Shown here in pieces: positions 12,602 through 23,059 of a stretch of 64,000 bases of DNA. A model generated the notes under the pieces. That model was not told the DNA's origin and did not search any database. It saw only the letters and a program-made list of their open reading frames with translations. The translations under genes were made by a program, and so were the position numbers. Position 1 is the stretch's first letter, and the number at the start of each line of letters is the position of its first letter. Source of the stretch: Heracleum sosnowskyi (lineage: Eukaryota > Streptophyta > Magnoliopsida > Apiales > Apiaceae); the NCBI GenBank assembly GCA_030848705.1, contig CM061238.1, forward strand, positions 26,814,655 through 26,878,654, in the 5' to 3' direction.

Positions 12602-13973
12602 TAGAAACAACAGTGTAGAGGATAATGTAAGGTTATGGAAGAAAATGATTGCTGGGTCAGAGAGAGGGTTAATGTGCTGCGTCCGAGGTAAGTTGGACAT
12701 GTAGGACCCAAACAAGTCTCTGAGAGATCCTGTCTATTACCGGTGCAATCCTCTACCCCATCACAAGATTGGCAATAAATATAAGATATACCCAACCTAC
12801 GATTTCGTATGTCCATTTGTTGATTCTGTAGAAGGTATTACCCATGCATTTGGATATAGTGAGTATCATGATCAGAATGCTCAGTATTACAGAATTCAGG
12901 AGGATATGGGACTGCTATTTCATACCTCCAATTAGATATTGCGGGGGATCCTAACCTTAACCTTAGATATAGGGTCTTTCAAAAAGGCAGAATGGGGAAT
13001 CCGGGGTGAGCCAGATTTGGGTTTCTCGAAGTTATCCAACCAAGACTTTCAGACTTTCAATGTTTGAATCGAAGGTTTATAGTATAAGACTAATAAATCA
13101 TTAATTTTCTAGAATAATATTAAGGATCTCATTGAAAACTTACAACAGCTTGCCAAACAAAGTCTAAGAGAAAAAATAACAAAGGTATGACTGACATAAG
13201 ATCTACGATTGGATTCAAAAAAGCGTAGGCCTCGGGCAATGAAAGGTTCATATTTATGAATTTAGTCGCTTGAATATGGTTTATACCCTTCTTAGCAAAC
13301 ATAAGCTTATGTGGTTTGTTAAGAATGGGAAGGTCGATGAATGGGATGATCCTAGATTCCCCACTGTCCAGGGTATTGTGCGAAGAGGTCTTCAAATTGA
13401 AGAACTGATACAGTTCATTCTCGAGCAAGGTGCATCGAAGAATCTTAATCTAATGGAATGGGACAAGTTGTGGACTATTAATAAGAAAATTATCGATCCC
13501 ATTTGTCCTACACACTACAGTCTCCGCACAACATGTCATGTTGATGTTAAGTGATGGACCTGATGATCCTTTTGTTCGCATTATTCCAAAACATAAGAAA
13601 TATACTGGTGCTGGGATAAGGTTACCACTTACCCAAAGAGCGTATGGATAAATCTTGCTGATGCCAAGTCCATTTCGCCAGAGGAGGAGGTTACCTTGAT
13701 GGATTGGGGCAATGACATAGTAAACGAAATCAGCAAAGATGACGATGGAAGGATCAAGCATTTAAAAGGGGTTTTGAACCTCAAAGGATCTGTGAAGAGG
13801 ACAAAGTTGAAACTTACTTGGCTACCTCATACAAATGAGCTTGTTCCACTCTCTTTAGTGGAGTTTGATTATCTTATCAAGAAAAAGAAGCTTGATGAGG
13901 ATGAGGATTTTGTTGATGTGCTTAACCCGTGTACGAAGAAAGAAATTGCAGCATTTGGGGATTCAAATATAAG
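12602..13973 (+). pseudogene. Glutamyl-tRNA synthetase, broken copy, part 2 (catalytic and anticodon-binding)
   Basis: It continues part 1 directly: LWKKMIAGSERGLMCCVRG, YKIYPTYDFVCPFVDS, then after a non-matching stretch (about 12915-13240) EFSRLNMVYTLLSKHKL (the KMSKS-like region), DDPRFPTVQGIVRRGL, FILEQGASKNLNLMEWDKLW, and from 13696 MDWGNDIVNEISKDDDG through LKLTWLPHTNEL and EFDYLIKKKKL. Breaks include a stop in LDM-DPNK near 12702 and frameshifts near 13550 and 13640. The stretch 12915-13240 is either a retained intron or a small insertion. The Tat retrotransposon cuts the gene at 13974, after codons for FGDSN. Confidence 0.9.
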
Positions 13974-14413
13974 TGTTGGGGGCCCAACAGTAATTGGGCC
14001 GAACGGTAATTGGGCCGAATAGTAATTGGGCCGAAGGATGAGGCCAAATGTGTCCGTTAGGCGACTCAAGCCTTTTAACTTCAGTTCACTAACGCACGAC
14101 TGTTGTGGGAAGACCCAGTCTCCCGTTTCTTCAGGCGAGCGAAGAGGACAACACCGACTGCGAGTAGCTCCGTAAATTCGGGGCGACCGTTACAAATCGT
14201 GCCTATAAAAGCACACATCAGGTTTCGTTGAGAGGTTAATACTGATTTTATACTTACAAGCACTTGCATGTTTAATATAAACTCACCGGAACCTTTTAAC
14301 TTACCCTCACACCGGAGGTGAATCGGGGGCCAAACCCCTCACATTCTTCTCATCTTGCAGGTGAACCCGAAGGATTATTCGGAGTCCGACCCGACAGAAA
14401 TCTGGTTACAACA
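13974..14413 (+). repeat. 5' LTR of the Tat element
   Basis: 440 bp. It contains about three copies of a gtaattgggccgaa unit near its start and a TATA-like sequence (cctataaaagc near 14201). The other LTR has two more units and lacks about 20 bp around 14240-14270. The primer-binding region follows. Confidence 0.9.
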
Positions 14414-14414
14414 T

Positions 14415-14433
14415 TTGGCACCGTCTGTGGGAA
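14415..14433 (+). other. Putative primer-binding site of the Tat element
   Basis: TTGGCACCGTCTGTGGGAA lies 1 nt after the LTR, where minus-strand DNA synthesis is primed. It resembles the ttggcgcc-type sites usual in Tat elements, with one apparent change (CAC for CGC). I do not assign the tRNA. Confidence 0.6.
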
Positions 14434-14468
14434 TGTGCAAATAAGCTTGTAACACCAAATGGAAAACA

Positions 14469-15883
14469 ATGGCAATTGATACCGTTGATGATAGGGAACT
14501 GGGTTTTACTGAAACTCATCACCAAGGGACTTCTACGACTACGCCTCCGATAAACCGAGTCCATAATTTTGATGCTGAGCTGGAAGAAGGTCCAATGCCC
14601 ACTCCTGAAGAGCAGAAAGCCATGATTCTCAAATGGCGGGAGGAAACTGCGGCAAATAGTGGGAAGCTCAGGCTAGAGCGAAGAAAAGGGAGGAGGATCT
14701 CGCCAAATTGGAGGCTATTAAGCGACGAAGGGCTGAAATGGACGCCGAAGAAAAGGCTCTTCAGGGCGCTGTGGAGACTGGCGAACAGACACTGTTAGTG
14801 TCCAGTCACAGGAGAGAAAAAAGGGTGCATAATGATGAAGATGGGTCTTCGGACTCTGAATCACACCCCCGAAGGATCCGTTCAAAAATCACGGTCCGTT
14901 CGGACACCGACGATGAAGGGGATCCTCGTATGAAGGATAGATTGAGTCGAATGTAGAAGGCAATGTTTGGCGACCGCAGAGTTAGTCATGAGCCGGTTGT
15001 ATCTGAGGAGATTGAGCAGTATAGACCTCCCTCGGGATGATAATTCCCGAAGATGAATGAGTTCAACGGGAAAAGTGATCCTGAAGATCACTACGAGAAA
15101 TATGAATCCTTCATGACTGGAATGGGGCACTACGACATCATGCTGTGTAAGATGTTCAAAACATACTTGAAGGGCACAGCCACCATGTGGTATAGGTCGA
15201 TGAAACCGAGATCAATCTGCTCGTACGACCAGCTAAAAAGGAAATTCTTGAGGCACTATTCACACTTGTGCCGAGGAGAGAAGGATACTGAGGCTTTGAT
15301 CCATTGCCGACAGAGGCCGAACGAAGAGTTGGGAGATTATCTGGCCAGGTTTAAGGAAGAAGCCGGTATGGTGACGAACTTGGACAAGGTGAAGGCAGCT
15401 GGATTCTTATCGGCAGGATTGGACCCCGTAAAAGGTAAAAAGCTCCGATCCTCTCTTTATGATATTCCTCCTAAATCCTTGAATGATATATACTTGACGG
15501 GAGAAAGCATCCAAAGGAAGATGGAATCTATTGGGGGATACAAGGAAAGTAGAAGAGAGGATCGATGGAAGAAAGGGCATGACAGGTACGAGTCTGGCCA
15601 AAGATATGAGGACAGGCGAGACGAAACAAAGGGCCGAGATAAAGGAGCCAAACGAAGAAGAGATAGAGATAGCACATCGTTCACCCCTTTGAACGCACCA
15701 ATCTCGAAAATTCTCCATGAAATAAAGGGAAAGCCTGGTTTTGTTCGCCCAGCCCGAATGAAGATTCCCGACTACAAAAAGAATGGTAACAAGTACTGTG
15801 ATTACCATCAGGACAAGGGCCACAATACCGATGAGTGTTACCATCTGAAGAAGTTGATCGAGAAGATGATAAAGGACGGATAA
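14469..15883 (+). pseudogene. Tat gag (capsid) region
   Basis: The likely start is MAIDTVDDREL at 14469. The first part is broken by frameshifts (near 14700) and stops (near 14955 and 15040). From 15053 it is open: FNGKSDPEDHYEKYESFM opens the retrotransposon gag domain, followed by LARFKEEAG, a basic stretch rich in Arg, Asp and Lys, and a nucleic-acid-binding motif CDYHQDKGHNTDEC of the variant type (C-x2-H-x4-H-x4-C) seen in Tat gag. Gag forms the virus-like particle and binds the RNA. The segment 15053-15883 shares its frame with RT, RNase H and integrase downstream. Confidence 0.85.
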
Positions 15884-16004
15884 CTAAACAAGTTTGTCAA
15901 AGACCTGAGGGATAAACTAGCCCCGAAGGAAGACAAACGGAAGGAGCCCGAGGAAGGCGAGAGGTATAGAGGCGAAGAAGAGGTATGCAAAGCAGGTATA
16001 CAAT

Positions 16005-16493
16005 TTGTACCAGTTTCAGTCAGCCAAGCAGGCGATTCCGATCATGTTCACCGAAGACGACTATGAAGATGTGATTTGGCCCCACGAAGACCATTTGATC
16101 ATCAATCCGGTGATCGGGCAAAACAAAATTTGGAAGGTACTAGTGGATGGGGAGAGTTCGGTGAACATTCTATATCATCGGACTTATAGCAAAATGAATC
16201 TCGGAGGCGAACAGTTGGAGCCATGCCACGAAGCCCCCTTGTATGGTTTTGGAAATCAGCCAGTCCCCATCGAAGGTACCATTACTTTATCTGTTCTTTT
16301 AGGTAAAGTTCCATATAATGTGGAAAAGCAGGTTAAATTCTATGTGGTTCGGGTGGAAAGCCCCTACAATGCAATCCTTAGAAGGCCATATCTTACATCC
16401 TTCCAGGCGGTGGCGTCAATTCCCCATCTCAAGCTAAAATTCCCGACCGAGCAGGGCATTGGTGAGATGAGAGGCGACCAAAAGACTGCCTGA
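16005..16493 (+). pseudogene. Tat aspartic protease
   Basis: The protease domain cuts the polyprotein. The active-site region reads LVDGESSVNIL where family members usually have D-G-G-S-S or D-T-G-S-S, so the residue after D-G is changed to Glu by what looks like a G-to-A transition. NAILRRPYL matches the conserved I-L-G-R region with Gly replaced by Arg. It is in a different frame from gag and RT, so frameshifts lie on both sides. Confidence 0.8.
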
Positions 16494-16570
16494 AGATATA
16501 GAATTTCGAACTGACCGAAGGAGGCAAAAGAAAGAGGGTTGAAGGCGAATCTAGTGGAGGTCGCTAAACC

Positions 16571-17995
16571 ATGAACATTGAGTTGGAAAAATTTGGAGCA
16601 GACCTATCCAGTCCAATTGCCGAACCAGCAGCGGAAACCAAGGAAGTGGAACTATATGTAGGTTGTTCGGGGAAGATGGTTCGGATCGGGAAGAATATGG
16701 AACCCGACCTAAAAAAGAAAGTGATTGAAGTGGTCAGACAATACCACGATGTCTTCGCATGGGGGCCCGAGGATATGCCTGGGTTAGATCCAAAGACGGC
16801 AAAACATTGTCTCAATGTTAAGCCCGAGGACAAACCAATGAAACAGAGGAAAAGGTCTTTCGGCGTCGAAAGGCAGAAAATTATCGAGGCCAAGGTGGAA
16901 AAGTTATTGGAAGCAAAGTTCATCGAGGAAATTGAGTACCCTGATTGGTTAGCCAACGTAGTGGTAGTAAAGAAGGCCAACAACAAATGGCGAATGTGTG
17001 TGGATTACACCGAGTTAAACAAAGCTTGCCCGAAGGACCGCTACCCGCTACCTAGCATCGACCAGCTGACAGATGCTACCGCAGGATACCAGGTACTTAG
17101 TTTTTTGGATGCTTTTTTAGGATATCATCAGATAGCAATGAATGCCGAGGATATTCCGAAGACATCATTCATCACTCCAAAAGGGACATATGCCTACATC
17201 AAAATGCCTTTCGGCCTGAAGAATGCGGGGGCCACATTCCAGAGAGTGGTCTACAGGATCTTTCACAAGCAAATCGGCAGGAACATGGAGTGCTATGTGG
17301 ATGACATGATTGTCAAATCATAGTTTGAAGATCACATGGAAGACCTCAAAGAATGTTTCGAAACACTGAGGAAGCACAGTATGAAGATTAATCCGAACAA
17401 ATGCACGTTCGGAGTATCCAATGGAAAGTTCTTAGGGTACATGGTTAGCGCCCGAGGGATTGAGGCGAACCTAGAAAAGATACAAGCTGTGATCGACATG
17501 GAGCAGCCGAAGACAGTTCGGGATGTGCAAAAGCTAACCGGACGAATGGCCACCCTGCGCAGATTCATTTCCCGATCAGCGGAAAAAGCTCTGCCTTTCT
17601 TTGAAGCACTTCGGGGATCGAAGAATTTTGAATGGGGGCCCAAGTGTCAGCAAGCATTTGAGGAAGTGAAAGAATATCTCACCAAGGCGCCCCTCTTTAT
17701 GAGACCAGATCCGAAGGAAACGTTACAGCTATACTTGGCGGTGAGCGACCGAACGCTGGGAGCGGTGTTAGTAAAAGAGCACGAAAGTTGTCAACACCCG
17801 GTGTTCTATGTGTCGCACATGTTGAAAAATGCAGAAACGAGGTATCCAAATGCAGAAAAGTTCGCATATGGTCTAGTAATAGCGACCCAAAAGCTGCGTC
17901 ATTACTTCCAAGGGCGAACAGTGCAAATCATAACTGATCAAGCCCTCAAGAAGATTTTAACAAGGCCGGAGGCGTCCGAAAGGGTAGTAGAATGA
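16571..17995 (+). pseudogene. Tat reverse transcriptase and first RNase H
   Basis: The RT is clear: WRMCVDYTELNKACPKDRYPL, FLDAFLGYHQIAM, MPFGLKNAGATFQR and the catalytic CYVDDMIVKS, then in the same frame after a stop at 17321-17323 CTFGVSNGKFLGYMVS and the RNase H part (YLAVSDRTLGAVLV, YPNAEKFAYGLV, ITDQALKKIL). The catalytic YVDD is intact. A second stop at 17993-17995 falls where Trp is expected (TGG to TGA). The polypeptide would copy the element RNA to DNA and remove the RNA strand. Confidence 0.9.
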
Positions 17996-18004
17996 TCCAT
18001 CGAG

Positions 18005-18559
18005 TTGGGGGAGTATGATTTGGAGTATATCCCTAGAACCTCTATCAAGGCACAAGCATTGGCGAACTTCATGGTCGAGTGCTCTTTTTCCGGACCGAAG
18101 GACCTGGCTCCCGAAGAACAGTTGATCCAGTCACCCGGTAAATGGAAGTTGTTTGTAGATGGGTCGATCGCAGGTTCAAAATGTGGGGCCGGGTTAATTC
18201 TGTCTAGCCCGGATGGCTTCGAGATCTGCTAGGCGATAAGGTTCACTTTTCCGTTAACCAATAACGAGGCCGAGTATGAAGCATTGCTAGCCGGATTAAA
18301 CCTAGCCAAAAATCTCGAGGTAAGGAACTTGAGAGCATTCAGTGATTCTATGTTAGTGGTAAAGCATTTTTCAGGGGAATACGAACAGAGGGAACCCCGA
18401 ATCATGGCCTACGCCACGAAGGTGCAGGACTTATCAGCCTCATTCGAATCCTTCGAGTTAAGCCAAGTTGGGAGAGAGGACAATAGCCGAGCCGATGCAT
18501 TATCCAGACTAGCTTCAGCAGAAACCCACAATCTCACAGGTTCCATCTACTTAACTTAA
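18005..18559 (+). pseudogene. Second, archaeal/plant-type RNase H domain (aRNH) of the Tat element
   Basis: After the first RNase H comes another: KLFVDGSIAGSKCGAGLIL, then after a stop at 18230-18232 NNEAEYEALLAGLNLA, FSDSMLVVKH and REDNSRADALSRLA. These supply the D, E, D and D positions of RNase H. An additional RNase H of this type is a hallmark of the Tat lineage. The stop falls where Gln is expected (CAG to TAG). Confidence 0.85.
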
Positions 18560-18592
18560 GTAAAAATTCCTTCAATCGACACGCAACAATGC

Positions 18593-19849
18593 ATGGAAAT
18601 CCACCAAGGCATCAACTGGATGACTCCGATCAGGGCCTGCCTGGAAAAAGGTACCTTGCCCCTAGACCGGAAGGAAGCTCAAAAGGTGAAGTACAGAGCA
18701 ACAAGCTACACCATCATCGGGAATAAGCTGTATAGGAGATCGGCGACGGAACCTCTCCTTAGATGTTTGGACCCCGAAGAGCAACAATTGGCTTTGGAAA
18801 CTGTCCACGAAGGAATATGTGGGGAACATCTTGCCGGTCGGTCACTTGCCTTTAAAATCCTCAGGCAAGGGTTCTATTGGCCGACTTTGCGAGCAGATGC
18901 AGCTGATTATGCGAAAAAGTGTCGACAGTGCCAGCTATTCAACACCATTCTGAAGTAACCACCCGAAGAAATGGCATCGGTTCTGAGCCCATTTCCTTTC
19001 GCCATGTGGGCCGTGGATATTGTGGGAATTCTACCCTAGAGCACTAAGCAAGCTAAGTATTGCATTGTGACGATCGACTATATGACTAAGTGGGTAGAAG
19101 CGAGGCCACTGGCAACCACAACCGAAGAAGCAACAAAGAAATTCATGCTGGAGCAAGTCATACCGAGGTTCGGAATTCCGAAGGTATGCGTATCTGATAA
19201 CGGGACACAATTCATCGGGAACAAATTCCGGAAATTCTTGACCCACTTTGGAATACAACAAAAGTTCAACTCGGTCGGTCACCCTCAGGGAAATGGAGCA
19301 ATAGAAGCTGCAAAAAAGATCATCTTCGATGGGATAAAGAAGCGACTAGGTGATGCCAAAGGACTTTGGGCCGAAGAATTATCTTGGGTTTTGTGGGCGT
19401 ACCGAACAACCCCACGATCATCTACAGGGGAAACACCTTTCAAGTTGGCATTTGGAACGGATGCCCTAGTCCCTGTAGAAGTCGGTCTGGACTCCTACTG
19501 AACATAAGTATTTAATGTGGAATCAAATGAGTTCGGCCTTCGGGCAAACGTGGATCTGCTGGAGGAAGAAAGAGAGGCGGCCCACCTAAGGAACTTGAAG
19601 TATCAACTCCAAGCAGCCCAATACTATGACGCCGGGGTGAAGAAAAGAACATTCCTGGTTGGAGATTTGGTGTTGCGAGAATTGGCTACCTCCATGCCAA
19701 CAAAACAAGGTAAATTAATGCCCAACTGGGAAGGCCCGTATAAGGTGATTGAGGTTATTCGGCCTGGAACATACAAATTGACAACCCTGTCCAGCGACTT
19801 GATCAAAAACACATGGCATGCTTCGCGACTACGCAGGTACTACCAGTAG
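18593..19849 (+). pseudogene. Tat integrase
   Basis: Integrase inserts the DNA copy. The zinc-binding domain is seen in HEGICGEHLAGRS and CRQCQ (HHCC). The catalytic core has TIDYMTKWVEARPL (first Asp), SDNGTQF (second Asp) and GNGAIEAAKK (Glu). The C-terminal GPYKVIEVIRPGTYKL is the GPY/F module. Stops at 18956-18958, 19037-19039 and 19499-19507 interrupt one otherwise constant frame. At 19499 R-T is expected, fitting CGA to TGA. Confidence 0.9.
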
Positions 19850-20170
19850 GCTTCACCCAGCTTAGAGGAACATTGGCAACTATAAGGTGTTCGCCCCTAA
19901 GTTCTTATTTCATATTGTATTTCCATTCGCCCGAAAAAGCATGTATAATTGAACTAGTTTATCAATAAAGTTATATGCTTGTTATTTCAACTTTTATGCT
20001 AGCCTTATTCTGTAGTATAAGCGAGAATTACAGCAAGTCAGACATTTATCTAGGGACGACCGAATAAGATAAATGTCACAAGACTTTTCTCAAAAACAAA
20101 CATTTTATAAATGGGGCGACTGACTAAATTGGGACACCCGAATTCATCCATGTTTAGGGAGCCCAGACTA
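19850..20170. other. Spacer after Tat pol
   Basis: It follows the integrase stop. Sequences such as agggacgaccgaat recall LTR-proximal Tat spacer DNA. No open frame is evident. Confidence 0.4.
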
Positions 20171-20171
20171 T

Positions 20172-20730
20172 GCTAAGGCAAACTTCGAAGCCGAAGAAAC
20201 ATAAATTCAATTAATTATGTTAAGGCAAAATTCTAAGCCGAAGAAACATAAATTCAATTAATTATGTTAAGGGGAAATTTGAAGCCGAAGAAACATAAAT
20301 TCATTCAATTATGTTAAGGCGAAATTCGAAGCCGAAGAAACATAAATTCAATTAATTATGTTAAGGTGAAATTTGAAGCCGAAGAAACATAAATTCATTC
20401 AATTATGTTAAGGTGAAATTCGAAGTCGAAGAAACATAAATTCAATTAATTATGTTAAGGCAAAATTTGAAGCCGAAGAAACATAAATTCAATTAATTAT
20501 GTTAAGGCAAAATTCGAAGCCGAAGAAACATAAATTCAATAAATTATGTTAAGGCGAAATTTGAAGCCGAAGAAACATAAATTCATTCAATTATGTTAAG
20601 GCAAAATTCGAAGCCGAAGAAACATAAATTCATTCAAATTATGTTAAGGCAAATTTAAAGCCGAAAAAACAAAAATTATTTTGATTATGTTAAGGCAGAA
20701 GTTAGAAGCCGAAGAGACATAAATAACTAG
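20172..20730 (+). repeat. 47-bp tandem repeat array, about 12 units, in the Tat element
   Basis: Each unit contains gttaaggc, gaagccgaagaaacataaat and a variable attcaatt spacer. About twelve copies lie between pol and the antisense gene. Two variants (attcgaag and atttgaag) alternate through units 3-10, and the spacer variants alternate in units 3-6. The array therefore seems to have grown as dimers of about 95 bp. Tandem arrays in the untranslated region after pol are typical of Tat elements. Confidence 0.9.
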
Positions 20731-20841
20731 GACGAGGAAAATAAATAGAAAATGCATTTCAAAGGAAAAAGCCCGAAGGCTACAAAGTTAAATGCCCGAA
20801 GGCTTAGTACTTTACAACAATTGAAAAAGGAAAACCAAGTC

Positions 20842-22601
20842 CTATTCTGACAACTCATCGTCTTCACCAGAAGAAACAACTGGGAGCTCATCATCATCTG
20901 GGCGACCCACGGGGTCGGTGAAGCCGGGCTCGACCAATGAGAGATGATCCAAACCCATGGCCGCTGCCCTCCTCACGACCTCATCGTGACCCATCTAATA
21001 ACAGCGCTCCTCAGCGTTGAGCCGTAACTTGGTCTCCTTTCGGGACAGCTTCCTTGCGGCCTTCAGAGAAAGGTTGCGCTTAGTAAGCCGAGCCTGAAGA
21101 GAGTCATTATCCTTCAGAAGGGCTTCCCGATCAGCTATCAGTGCCTTATCCTGGCCCTCCAGCCTCTCCAGGTCCCCGCCAGCCAGGCGAAGCCCCTCCT
21201 CAGCTTTTACAGCCCGAGACTCCATCTCCTAGAATTGGGCGAAGCCGCTCTGCATATCCTTCACTTTATCAATGATAACAGCAGCCATTGGAGTCGCTTG
21301 CAATAGGAAAATAAGGTTCGGTTAAAGACTGAAGGAACAAGAAATTAATAAATAAAGGGTTATACATACCTTGGAGAGCAGGCCCAGAAGCTCGGCGCAG
21401 GCATCAACGACGCTCAACTGATCGTACGTAGGGCGATCAGACGGGAGCACTAAAGCCCGACACAAGTCCGGGGCGATCTCCTTGACCGCCTTTGGGTCGG
21501 ATGTGGCGACCGAATCTGTCTCCAACACCGCCCACTGAGGGACGTAGGTCTTGATGGCGTCCCCTTTTCGCGCCCTCTTCCTGGAGGAAGGAGATGGAGG
21601 CGCCCCCGCAGTCTGGTCGACATGGGGACGAGGAGAAGAATGAGTGGATTGGTCAGGACCCCGTTGCTCGCCTTCCTTCTCAGCAGCACTTGACGAACCC
21701 CCCGCTTGGGCCGCCTACTCGGCCTGGAACTTGGCCCGCTTCCGTTCGATAATCGCCTGGCGAGAAGACACTGCAAAAAGAACACAAAAGAGTTAGATGA
21801 TACATTTATTGCTAAAAAGAAAAGAAAGCAGAAAAAGTATAGGGGTCAGAGCATGTTACCATTACCCCATAGGGCGAAGAGCCACTGTTTGTCTCGAAGG
21901 TCCTCTAAAGGAATTCGGTCCATTTCGAACGGACATAGTCGTTCGTATTCGTGCGTTTCACCGCTCGACAACGTAGGTTTCACCACCTGAACGATAGGAT
22001 CAACTACGCGCCATTGGTACACAGCTGCAATCTTCGGGCCAACAATGTAACACCATCTGTCATGGCTGCCCTTGTTATTTGAGTTGGTCTCCACCCATTC
22101 CGCCCTGTTAGTTCGACGGGCGATGGTGTAAAAACCCTTACTCTTACTATTTTTTCTGAAATCATGATGATACCAGAATAATTGAGGGGTCGGGTCGACG
22201 TTGGCGGCGAGGCACCGACATTGGAAGCCGTTCATGTGCAGAAACCCGTTAAGGTCCATCTGACCCAAGGCTATTCCCATCTGGGCGAATAATTTCTTTA
22301 CCAAAGGCAGCATCGGAACCCGGAAGCCACACTTCAAGGCCACTTCGGAGATCCCCGTAGCTACCGTTCCATAGCCTTTCGGTACGGGCAGGTTGTGCCA
22401 TATTCGATCATCCGCCCTTGGCATATACGTATTCCACGCTCCGGTCGGGATTTCGTGTTCTTTGGCCAATCTTGCTACTCGTTCTTTAGAGAGTAATGAT
22501 CGGTGGTTCACCGCGGGGTATTCACCAGTATTAACGAATAGAGATCTCTCCGGGGATACAGATCCCATAGACTGTGCAAATTCGGAAGATGACCGATCCA
22601 T
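20842..22601 (-). pseudogene. Antisense, probably spliced extra gene of the Tat element
   Basis: It is read opposite to gag-pol. Exon 1 (22601-21860) encodes MDRSSSEFAQSMGSVSPERS onward to the last codons FALWGNGN. A GT donor at 21859 and an AG acceptor at 21771-21772 join it in frame to exon 2 (21770-21370, VSSRQAIIERKRAKFQAE, then one in-frame stop), which is Ser/Pro-rich and ends LLGLLSK before gtatgt. Exon 3 (about 21301-20842) has a coiled coil (LERLEGQDKALIADREALL) and an acidic end (SSGEDDELSE). The third join does not keep frame as now read. Antisense extra ORFs in this position are known for Tat elements and their function is unknown. Confidence 0.65.
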
Positions 22602-22734
22602 AATTCCTGCATTGAGGAATGAAGAAATTAGCCGTGTACTCGGAAAAGATTTTGAAAAAAGATGAAAAGGAAAAACAAAAAGGCCGAGTACAGAGGGCTA
22701 GTGGATCGGTCGGGGGAGTCACTAGCGTCTAAGC

Positions 22735-23059
22735 CAAGGGAAATAGGGGTTCCTAAATACATTTAGGTTACCCCGAAGACTGTTCTAGGGACAAACTTAT
22801 CCCGAAGACTGTTCTAGGGATAAGCTCATCCCGAAGATTGTTCTAAAGGCAAAAGTTATCTACAGGCATATCTAGAGGCATGCATACACTCCTAAGCAAA
22901 GGATTTTAGGCATAAATACTATAGCCACATTTGCAAAGAAAAGAAGGCACATTACACTTTCTGGTAAACATTCATCTACAAAATAAGATTAAGCAGTTCA
23001 ATAAACTTACTTGTTATAAAGACAAGAGAGAGACTTGAACTTGAGGCAAGGGAGAATGT
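22735..23059. other. Tat internal spacer left of the nested copia
   Basis: It holds a short degenerate repeat (cccgaagactgttctaggga, three times at 22771-22852). The nested element interrupts it after 23059. Confidence 0.5.

Noticed and set aside
12396..12618. Overlapping plus-strand frames before GluRS part 2
   Set aside because: They begin inside the unclassified insertion and have no similarity; only the portion after 12602 is GluRS.
15407..15844. 145-codon minus-strand frame
   Set aside because: It is a shadow of Tat gag on the opposite strand.
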